Shown in pieces: positions 1 through 5,214 of a stretch of 13,366 bases of DNA; the stretch's first letter is position 1; each line of letters begins with the position of its first letter. The position numbers and the translations under genes are program-made. The notes beneath the pieces were generated by a model. That model searched no databases. It saw only the letters and a list, made by a program, of their open reading frames with translations, and was not told the origin of the DNA. Source of the stretch: Geothrix sp. (GTDB lineage Bacteria > Acidobacteriota > Holophagae > Holophagales > Holophagaceae). The stretch lies in the NCBI GenBank assembly GCA_023701165.1, contig JAMPXL010000003.1:1-13366 (forward strand), written 5' to 3'.

Positions 1-1613
1 AGAAGTGCTTGGGCATGAGGTGCGTCAAGTCCTCCAAGATCCACGCCTGACTTATCCCATGGGATCTCACTCAGTTTTAGCTCTCTGAAGTCAACCCTGG
101 GGTCCGAGGAGGATTCAGGTGAGATTAAAGGCTTTGCCCATTCCCAGAAGTTCGCGTCATCAGGAAGATTTGGGTCTGAGGCACCCTTGCGCAGCACGCT
201 CAGGATGCGGGCGTGGGCGTACTGCACGTAGGGGCCCGTGTCGCCGTCCAGAGCGATGACGCGGTCCCAGGTGAAGGTGATGGGCTTCACGCGGTCGTTC
301 ATGGCGTCGAAGAACACCACGGCGCCCATGCCCAGCACCTCGGCCACGGCCTCCTTGTCCTTCAGCTCCGGGTTCTTCTCCGCGATGATGGCGGCCACGC
401 GCTCGCGGGCCTCGTCCAGCACGTCCTCCAGGAAGATGACGTTGCCCTTGCGGGTGCTCATCTTCCCCTCGGGCAGCTTCACCATGCCGAAGGGCGTGTG
501 CAGCATGCGGCCCTTGAACCAGGGGTCCAGCTTGTCGAGCACCGCGAAGATCTGCTGGAAGTGCAGCACCTGGTCCGTGCCCACCACGTAGAGGCAGCGG
601 TCGAAGCCGTAGGCAGCCTTGCGGTAGAGCGCCGCCGCCAGGTCGCGGGTGGCGTAGATGCTGGTGCCGTCGCCCTTCTGCACGAGGCAGGGGGTGGCGA
701 TGCCCACGTCCTCCAGGTTGATGATGCGGGCGCCCTTGTCGCCTTCCACCAGGAGGCCCGCGTCCGTGAGGCGCTGCATGGTGGGCGCGAGCTGGTCCTC
801 GTAGAAGGCCTCGCCCTGCTCCAGGGTGTCGAAGCGCACCCCCAGGCGGTCGTAGATGCGCTGGAATTCCTTCAGCGAGATCTGGCGGAACCAGCTCCAG
901 AGGCGGCGGGCCTCGGCGTCGCCGGCCTCCAGCCGCTTGAACCAGTCGCGGGCCTCGTCGCGCATGGCCGGATCGTTCTCCTCCTCGGCGTGGAAGCGAA
1001 CGTAGAGCTGGAAGAGCCGGAACAGGGGCGTGCGGCGCTTGTCGGGGGCGGGTTCCGCCCAGTCGAAGTCCTGCTCCAGGTCCGCGTTCCCGTCCTGGGC
1101 CCAGCGGGTGTAGGCCGCCAGCAGGGTGCCGAACTGCGTGCCCCAGTCGCCCAAGTGGTTGAGGCGGATCACCTCATAGCCCAGGAACTGGTGGGCCTGG
1201 GCCAGGGCATGGCCGATCATGGTGGAGCGCAGGTGGCCAATGGTGAAGAGCTTGGCGATGTTGGGCGAGCTGTACTCGACGATCACCTTCTTGCCGTTGG
1301 CGGGACGCGAGCCGTAGGGCTGGTTCAGGGGGGCTTCGAGGATGGCGCTCAGCACGGCCCGGGCCCGGGTCTCCGGCGCCAGCTTCAGGTTCAGGTAGGG
1401 ACCCGCGGCCACCAGGGTGGCGCCTTCGATGGTGATCGAGCCCGCCAGTTCCTGGGCCAGCTGCACGGGGTTCTTCCCCAGCTGCTTGGCGGCGCGGAAG
1501 CAGGGGAAGGCCAGGTCGCCCAGCTCGCCGGATTTCGGCCGCTCCAGCGAGATCTCCACGCCGGGCAGGGCCGCCGCCAGCTGCTGTTCGAAGGTGTGTC
1601 GCAAAGCATCCAT
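1..1613 (-). CDS. argS: Arginyl-tRNA synthetase, 3' end beyond window
   Basis: Charges tRNA-Arg with arginine in the cytoplasm (class I synthetase). About 537 residues are visible; the C-terminal anticodon-binding domain is cut off by the left edge. The N-terminal additional domain covers about residues 1-100. The class I signature reads SSPNIAKLFTIGHLRST at about 115-131, with the first His of HIGH replaced by Thr, a variation I recall in other ArgS. The second signature is KMSTRKG at about 384-390. The conserved GDTGPYVQYAHARI stretch follows near 455-470. The start at 1613 is preceded by GAGGA about 10 nt upstream. The gene follows the transketolase subunit by 37 nt on the same strand, so co-transcription is likely. 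After residue 477 there is an extra segment of about 35 residues, compared with E. coli ArgS, encoded by unusually AT-rich DNA (see findings). Confidence 0.96.
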   Translation of the reverse strand, partial: MDALRHTFEQQLAAALPGVEISLERPKSGELGDLAFPCFRAAKQLGKNPVQLAQELAGSITIEGATLVAAGPYLNLKLAPETRARAVLSAILEAPLNQPYGSRPANGKKVIVEYSSPNIAKLFTIGHLRSTMIGHALAQAHQFLGYEVIRLNHLGDWGTQFGTLLAAYTRWAQDGNADLEQDFDWAEPAPDKRRTPLFRLFQLYVRFHAEEENDPAMRDEARDWFKRLEAGDAEARRLWSWFRQISLKEFQRIYDRLGVRFDTLEQGEAFYEDQLAPTMQRLTDAGLLVEGDKGARIINLEDVGIATPCLVQKGDGTSIYATRDLAAALYRKAAYGFDRCLYVVGTDQVLHFQQIFAVLDKLDPWFKGRMLHTPFGMVKLPEGKMSTRKGNVIFLEDVLDEARERVAAIIAEKNPELKDKEAVAEVLGMGAVVFFDAMNDRVKPITFTWDRVIALDGDTGPYVQYAHARILSVLRKGASDPNLPDDANFWEWAKPLISPESSSDPRVDFRELKLSEIPWDKSGVDLGGLDAPHAQAL

Positions 1614-1623
1614 CCTGGTCAGT

Positions 1624-1652
1624 CCTCGATCTTCAATCTTCAGTGCTCGATC
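1624..1652. repeat. Short repeats in tkt-argS gap
   Basis: The 37-nt gap between the transketolase stop and argS holds two tandem copies of ATCTTCA (1629-1635 and 1636-1642), bracketed by two copies of CTCGATC (1625-1631 and 1646-1652). The composition is poorer in GC than the flanking genes. Function is unknown; it may be degenerate intergenic repeat material. Confidence 0.4.
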
Positions 1653-2481
1653 AGTCGGCCAGTTCGGCCAGGGCCTTCTCGTAGTCTTCGGTCTTGGGGG
1701 CCACGCCATGCCAGCCGGCCTGGTTCTCCATGAAGCTCACGCCCTTGCCCTTCACGGTGCGGGCGCAGATCATCGCGGGCTGGCCCGCCACCGTGCGGGC
1801 CCAGGCCAGGGCCCCCAGGATCTGGGCGAAGTCGTGGCCGTCGATCTCCTTCACGGCCCACCCGAAGGCCTTCCACTTGTCCACCACGGGATGGATGTTC
1901 ATCACCTTCTTCACGTCGCCGTCGATCTGCAGGCCGTTGAGGTCGTGGAAGACGCAGAGGTTGTCCAGCTTGTGGTGGGGCGCGGCCATGGCCGCCTCCC
2001 AGATGACGCCCTCCTGGCTTTCCCCATCGCCGATCACGCAATAGACCCGCTGGGGGGCCTTCTGCACCTTCAGGCCCAGGGCAATGCCCACGGCCTGGGG
2101 CAGGCCCTGGCCCAGGCTGCCGGTGGTGACCTCCACGCCCGGGGTGTAGTGGTTCTCGGCGTGGCCCTGGAGCTTCGTCGGGTACTGGCGGAAGGTCTCC
2201 AGCCAGGCCTTCGGGAAGAAGCCCTGGTCCGCCAGGATGGCGTACTGGGCCGGGCAGGCATGGCCCTTGGAGAGCACGAAGCGATCCCGGGCCGGATCGG
2301 CCGGGTTCTCGGGGAACACCGTCATCTCGTGGTAATAAAGTGCCACACCGATGTCGATCCAGCTGAGACTTCCCCCCGGGTGGCCGCTCTGGGCCTTGTA
2401 GACCTGCAGCAGCACGTCCCGCCGCAAGGCTTTCGCCCTCGCCGCCAGATCCTCGACGGACTCCAATTTCTGCTGAGGCAT
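1651..2481 (-). CDS. Transketolase, N-terminal (TPP-binding) subunit
   Basis: A 276-residue protein equal to the thiamine-diphosphate-binding N-terminal half of transketolase, which moves two-carbon units between sugar phosphates in the pentose phosphate pathway. Visible family motifs are SGHPGGSLS (32-40), SKGHACPAQYAIL (71-83), GSLGQGLPQAVG (121-132) and the TPP motif GDGESQEGVIWEAAM (151-165) followed by DLNGLQIDG (180-188). The length matches split transketolases, in which a separate C-terminal subunit supplies the pyrimidine-binding and C domains. No such partner lies next to it here: argS is downstream and rpsT is divergent upstream. The ATG at 2481 has AAGGA 7 nt before it. This is not deoxyxylulose-5-phosphate synthase, because the length and motifs match transketolase A-type subunits. 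Confidence 0.95.
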   Translation of the reverse strand: MPQQKLESVEDLAARAKALRRDVLLQVYKAQSGHPGGSLSWIDIGVALYYHEMTVFPENPADPARDRFVLSKGHACPAQYAILADQGFFPKAWLETFRQYPTKLQGHAENHYTPGVEVTTGSLGQGLPQAVGIALGLKVQKAPQRVYCVIGDGESQEGVIWEAAMAAPHHKLDNLCVFHDLNGLQIDGDVKKVMNIHPVVDKWKAFGWAVKEIDGHDFAQILGALAWARTVAGQPAMICARTVKGKGVSFMENQAGWHGVAPKTEDYEKALAELAD

Positions 2482-2497
2482 GACCCCATCCTTCCCG

Positions 2498-2514
2498 GGA
2501 GGCCATTCGCCTCC
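2498..2514. promoter_or_regulatory. GC-rich inverted repeat before transketolase gene
   Basis: GGAGGC and GCCTCC flank a CATTC loop, 17 nt upstream of the transketolase start, so it lies in the leader or promoter of that gene. It shares the heptamer CATTCGC with two other sites in the same intergenic region. It could be an operator half-site set or an mRNA hairpin; function unknown. Confidence 0.35.
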
Positions 2515-2546
2515 GACTAGGATGCCCTGGGGAGGGCCGCTCCGGA

Positions 2547-2564
2547 AGGGGGCGAATGCCCCCT
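2547..2564. promoter_or_regulatory. GC-rich hairpin in tkt/rpsT divergent region
   Basis: AGGGGGC and GCCCCCT flank a GAAT loop (7-bp perfect stem). No T-tract follows on either strand, so it does not look like an intrinsic terminator. It sits just upstream of the rpsT promoter and contains GCGAATG, the inverted form of the CATTCGC heptamer. Role unknown. Confidence 0.35.
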
Positions 2565-2582
2565 AGGGGCCGCCTTTTGCCC

Positions 2583-2610
2583 TTGACCCATGCGGTGTTT
2601 GCGATAGGAT
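2583..2610 (+). promoter_or_regulatory. Probable sigma-70 promoter of rpsT
   Basis: TTGACC (2583-2588, five of six matches to the -35 consensus) is separated by 16 bp from TAGGAT (2605-2610, four of six matches to the -10). Transcription would begin near 2617, giving a leader of about 55 nt before the rpsT start. Position and quality fit a ribosomal protein gene promoter, but this is sequence inference only. Confidence 0.6.
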
Positions 2611-2672
2611 GGTCATTCGCGCTTCCTCAAGTCCCTCCCGGGGGACCCCTTCGGAAGCTGGAGATACGACCC

Positions 2673-2936
2673 ATGGCCAATCACAAGTCTGCCGCCAAGA
2701 AGGCCCGCCGCGATGCCGAGGCCCGCCTCCGCAACCGGGGCAATCGTTCGAGCCTGAAGACGGCCGTCAAGAGCTTCCTGGCGCTGATCGCCGGTGGCAA
2801 GAAGGACGAGGCCGCCAAGGCGCTGCCCCTGACCCAGGGCCTGGTCGACAAGGCCTGCCGCAAGGGCGTCATGCACAAGAACGCCGCCGACCGCACCAAG
2901 TCCCGCTTGGCCGCCAAAGTGAACAAGCTGGCCTAA
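2673..2936 (+). CDS. rpsT: 30S ribosomal protein S20
   Basis: An 87-residue, strongly basic protein that binds 16S rRNA and helps assemble the small ribosomal subunit. It opens with MANHKSAAKKARR, the typical S20 N-terminus, and contains RNRSSLKT-like (RGNRSSLKTAVKSF), GVMHKNAADRTKSRLAAKV and the usual ending, all family hallmarks. Length matches S20 (about 85-90). The ATG at 2673 is chosen because it gives the family N-terminus and has GGAG about 9 nt before it; the open frame upstream to 2556 is not S20 sequence. A sigma-70-like promoter lies upstream and a strong terminator directly downstream, so it is probably monocistronic. Its last codons are duplicated at 3022-3040. Confidence 0.98.
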   Translation: MANHKSAAKKARRDAEARLRNRGNRSSLKTAVKSFLALIAGGKKDEAAKALPLTQGLVDKACRKGVMHKNAADRTKSRLAAKVNKLA

Positions 2937-2981
2937 CGGACCATCGAGCTTCTTCAGAGGACCCGGAGAGCCGGGTCCTTT
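2918..2981 (+). repeat. Direct repeat copy 1 (rpsT tail plus terminator)
   Basis: The last rpsT codons, stop, spacer and terminator stem recur 104 bp downstream at 3022-3085. I count four mismatches, all transitions and all in the spacer between stop codon and stem. The coding tail and the hairpin stem are identical in the two copies. Confidence 0.9.
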
Positions 2982-2986
2982 GTTTT
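2958..2986 (+). terminator. rpsT intrinsic terminator
   Basis: A perfect 9-bp stem (AGGACCCGG and CCGGGTCCT) closes an AGAG loop and is followed by a T-rich tract (TTTGTTTT). It lies 21 nt after the rpsT stop codon. Confidence 0.92.
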
Positions 2987-2990
2987 GCAG

Positions 2991-3020
2991 TCTCGCGTAT
3001 CCCCGCAGGGGATACCGAGA
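2991..3020 (+). other. Hairpin between the two rpsT-type terminators
   Basis: GTATCCCC (2997-3004) and GGGGATAC (3008-3015) pair around a GCA loop. The outer TCTCG (2991-2995) pairs with CGAGA (3016-3020), leaving only C2996 bulged, for 13 bp in all. No T-tract follows, so it is not a normal terminator. It could be an RNA-processing or stabilising structure, or simply part of the duplicated spacer. Confidence 0.5.
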
Positions 3021-3021
3021 G

Positions 3022-3085
3022 AGTGAACAAGCTGGCCTAACGGACCATCAAGCTTCCCCAAAGGACCCGGAGAGCCGGGTCCTTT
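3022..3085 (+). repeat. Direct repeat copy 2 (rpsT tail plus terminator)
   Basis: Second copy of 2918-2981. It keeps the codons for VNKLA and the TAA stop (to 3040) but has no ribosomal gene in front, so it is a remnant of a tandem duplication of the rpsT 3' end, not a coding feature. Confidence 0.9.
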
Positions 3086-3086
3086 T
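3060..3086 (+). terminator. Second, duplicated intrinsic terminator
   Basis: AAAGGACCCGG and CCGGGTCCTTT form an 11-bp stem with an AGAG loop, followed by TG and no long T-run beyond the TTTT that ends the stem. It ends only 14 nt before the start codon of the next gene. The stem is near-symmetric, so it might also weakly stop transcription from gluQ on the minus strand. Confidence 0.8.
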
Positions 3087-3099
3087 GTATGCTGGCGGC

Positions 3100-3435
3100 A
3101 TGATTCCCGTCCCGCTCATACTCCTCGCCGCTCCGGCACCGGTTTCCGAAGCCCAGAAGATCGAGGCGCTCATCCAGGCCGTGGCCGACCTCCAGGGCGC
3201 CGTCTTCCTCCGGAACGGCAGTGAACACCCCCCGAAAGAGGCGGCGGAGCACCTCCGCCTGAAGTGGAAGAACGCCGGGCGCAGGGTGAAGACGGCCCCC
3301 GAGTTCATCCAGCACTGCGCCTCGGGCAGCTCCATGAGCGGGAAACCCTACGAGATCCGCCTCAAGGACGGCCGCACGGTGCTGGCCCGGGACTGGCTTT
3401 GGACCGAGCTGAAACGGATGGAGACGAAGCCCTGA
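3100..3435 (+). CDS. Small secreted DUF5329/YfeK-like protein
   Basis: A 111-residue protein resembling E. coli YfeK (DUF5329), whose function is not known. The match I recognise is FLRNGSEHPPKEAAEHLRL (36-54), then RRVKTAPEFIQ (61-71) and SGSSMSGKPYEI (75-86); YfeK has closely similar RNG-x-x-H, HLRLK, TAEQFI and SSITGKPY elements in the same order. Residues 1-18 are hydrophobic (IPVPLILLAAPAP) and look like a short signal peptide lacking the usual basic start, so export is likely but not certain. The ATG at 3100 lacks a clear Shine-Dalgarno and lies 14 nt after a terminator hairpin. The stop is 1 bp from the stop of gluQ on the other strand. An alternative start could exist, but none upstream in frame adds plausible sequence. 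Confidence 0.75.
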   Translation: MIPVPLILLAAPAPVSEAQKIEALIQAVADLQGAVFLRNGSEHPPKEAAEHLRLKWKNAGRRVKTAPEFIQHCASGSSMSGKPYEIRLKDGRTVLARDWLWTELKRMETKP

Positions 3436-3436
3436 A

Positions 3437-4354
3437 TCAGGCCCAGGTTTCGGGCGCCCGCACCTCGTCCCGGGGCACCCGGGCCCAGTCGAATTCCCCG
3501 ATGAGGTCTCCGGCCCGGCAGGGCTCGGGCCGTTCCAGGCAGCCCAGGCTCCAGCCGAGCCAGCCCAGGATATCCAGCGCGGGAATCCCCCGGGCCGCCA
3601 GGGCGTCGAGGCCCAGGGCCCCGGCCCGCTTCCCCAGGCGGCGGCCGTCCGGCGCCACCACCAGGCCCAGGTGGGCATGGGCCGGGCGCGGCAGGCCCAG
3701 GGCCTCCTGGACCCGGATCTGCGTGGCCGTCACGGAGCGCAGATCCGCGCCCCGCACCACTTCCGTCACGCCCTGGGCGCCATCGTCCACCACCACCGCC
3801 AGGTGGTAGGCGAAGCAGCCGTCCCGGCGGAAGAGCAGCGGATCCCCGGTGAGGGCCGCGGGATCGTCCGTCTGGACGCCGAGCAGGCGGTCCGCCCAAC
3901 CCACGGGCCCTTCGGGAAGGCGGATCCGCAGCGCGCGGTCGAAGCCCTCCCAGGCCCGGCTCCGGCAGCGGCCCGGGTAGGGGCGCAGGCCATCCTCCCC
4001 GTGGGGGGCCGACGCCAGCAGCTGCAGATCCTTGCGGGTGCAGCGGCAGGGATAGAGCCCGCCTCCAGTGTGGAGCCTCTCCAGTGCCTCGCGGTAGGCC
4101 GGGCCCCGCTCGGATTGCCAGACCACGGGCCCATCGGAGTCCAGCCCCAGCGCCGCCAGATCGCGCAGCTGCCCCTCGCCCCAATCCCGGCGGCAGCGGG
4201 GGCCGTCCACATCCTCCATGCGGATGAGCCAGCGGCCGCCTGCGGCCCGGGCCGACAGCCACGAGGCCAGCGCCGTGCGGAGGTTCCCCAGGTGGAGGAT
4301 TCCGGTGGGCGAAGGGGCGAAGCGGCCAACGAGCATCCGATTAGGATAGGTCAT
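3437..4354 (-). CDS. gluQ: Glutamyl-Q tRNA(Asp) synthetase
   Basis: A 305-residue GluRS-like protein without an anticodon-binding domain. GluQ (YadB family) attaches glutamate to the queuosine base in the anticodon of tRNA-Asp. The ATP-binding signature is GRFAPSPTGILHLGNLRTAL (10-29). RMEDVD follows at 45-50. The zinc site typical of the family is present as YPCRC (101-105) and YPGRC (126-130). The KMSKS equivalent is RRLGKRAG near 244-251. The protein ends soon after, as GluQ does, whereas true GluRS continues for about 170 residues. The ATG at 4354 has GGAG 7 nt upstream; a second in-frame ATG at 4336 has no clear ribosome site. At 4354 the start overlaps the start codon of the divergent methyltransferase gene. 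GluQ implies that the cell makes or salvages queuosine. Confidence 0.93.
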   Translation of the reverse strand: MTYPNRMLVGRFAPSPTGILHLGNLRTALASWLSARAAGGRWLIRMEDVDGPRCRRDWGEGQLRDLAALGLDSDGPVVWQSERGPAYREALERLHTGGGLYPCRCTRKDLQLLASAPHGEDGLRPYPGRCRSRAWEGFDRALRIRLPEGPVGWADRLLGVQTDDPAALTGDPLLFRRDGCFAYHLAVVVDDGAQGVTEVVRGADLRSVTATQIRVQEALGLPRPAHAHLGLVVAPDGRRLGKRAGALGLDALAARGIPALDILGWLGWSLGCLERPEPCRAGDLIGEFDWARVPRDEVRAPETWA

Positions 4355-5102
4355 GGCCCTTCTCCGCCGCCTTCCGCCCGTCCTGCGCGCCCTGCTGGCG
4401 CAGGCCCTGGCCTTCGCGGCGCTGGTGGCGCTGGCACGGCTGGGGCTGAGGTTCCCGGGGCTGGTGTGGGTGCTGATGCAGGCGGTGGGAGCGGTCTTCC
4501 TGTCCCGCTGGATGGACCTGAACCCGCGCTGGATCCTCATGCAGGGGGCCCTGCCCTTCCTGGTGCGGGCCCTGTGGGGCGCCGCCGTCCCCGCGTGGAT
4601 CTACCTGGCCCTGTTCGCGGCCCTGGCCCTGGTCTTCGGCGGCGGCCTGCTCAGCCGCGTGCCGCTCTACCACGCCAGCCGGGACGCCTGGGAGAAGCTG
4701 GAGGACCTGGTCCCCGACCAGCCAGGCCTGCGTTTCGTGGACCTGGGCTGCGGCTTCGGCGGCCCCGTGGCGCGCCTCGCCACCCGGCGCCCCGAGGGGA
4801 TCTTCGTGGGCGTGGAGGCCTCGCCCTTCACCTGGCTGGTGGCCTGGCTGCGCTGCCTGCCCCGCCGGAATGCCCACATCCGCCTGGGCAGCCTCTGGCG
4901 CACGGACCTTGCGGGCTTCGACGTGGCCTACGCCTTCCTCTCCCCCGTGCCCATGCCCGCCCTCTGGGCCAAGGCCCGCCGGGAGATGAGGCCCGGCACC
5001 CGCTTCATCAGCCACAGCTTCGACGTGCCTGGTGCGACGCCCCAGCGCGTGATCCCCGTGAAGGGGCGCGAAGGGGCGCGGTTGCTGGTGTTCGACCTCT
5101 GA
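4353..5102 (+). CDS. Membrane-anchored SAM methyltransferase, FAM173-like
   Basis: A 249-residue protein with hydrophobic segments at about 12-30, 34-51, 60-76 and 80-99, followed by a class I methyltransferase fold. Motif I is FVDLGCGFGG (128-137) and the acidic end of strand 2 is GVEASP (153-158). The arrangement just after the last membrane segment (RVPLYHASRDAWEKL, then motif I, GVEASPFTWLVAW, LWRTDLAGFDVAYAF and the MPALWAKARREMRPGTRFISHSF stretch) resembles FAM173/ATPSCKMT lysine methyltransferases. Known mitochondrial members methylate the ATP synthase c-subunit or ANT. The substrate here is unknown. AGGA lies 7 nt before the ATG. The start overlaps that of gluQ, so promoters must lie inside the opposite gene. 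Membrane-methyltransferase call confident; FAM173 kinship moderate. Confidence 0.8.
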   Translation: MALLRRLPPVLRALLAQALAFAALVALARLGLRFPGLVWVLMQAVGAVFLSRWMDLNPRWILMQGALPFLVRALWGAAVPAWIYLALFAALALVFGGGLLSRVPLYHASRDAWEKLEDLVPDQPGLRFVDLGCGFGGPVARLATRRPEGIFVGVEASPFTWLVAWLRCLPRRNAHIRLGSLWRTDLAGFDVAYAFLSPVPMPALWAKARREMRPGTRFISHSFDVPGATPQRVIPVKGREGARLLVFDL

Positions 5103-5121
5103 AACCCGAGGGAACTGATTT

Positions 5122-5199
5122 ACCACCAAGACACCAAGGCACCAAGAAAAGCCAAAGAACTTGTTTTTGCAGTTCTTGGTGCCTTGGTGTCTTGGTGGT
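5122..5199. repeat. 27-bp perfect inverted repeat with CACCAAG units
   Basis: Arms 5122-5148 and 5173-5199 are exact reverse complements over 27 bp, separated by a 24-nt loop. Each arm is itself made of three CACCAAG-type units. The loop can pair further (GC, AAA with TTT) but imperfectly. It sits between convergent genes and is followed on the plus strand by a T-rich stretch (5201-5214), so it may stop transcription of the methyltransferase gene. It also looks like a dispersed palindromic (REP-like) intergenic element. Confidence 0.85.
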
Positions 5200-5214
5200 G
5201 ATCTTTTATCTTTT

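Noticed and set aside
115..131. Apparent loss of the HIGH motif in ArgS
   Set aside because: The listed span is in ArgS residues, not bases: the TIGH form (Thr for the first His) is, as I recall, found in functional ArgS of other bacteria, and all flanking residues are conserved.
213..1733. Long plus-strand open frame (506 codons) opposite argS
   Set aside because: It is antisense to the ArgS frame, which carries all synthetase motifs. The translation is rich in His, Gln, Val and Leu, typical of the complement of GC-rich codons.
5122..5199. CACCAAG repeats as a CRISPR array or tandem repeat locus
   Set aside because: The units are 7-9 bp with no spacers and are explained by one hairpin element; no cas genes are present.
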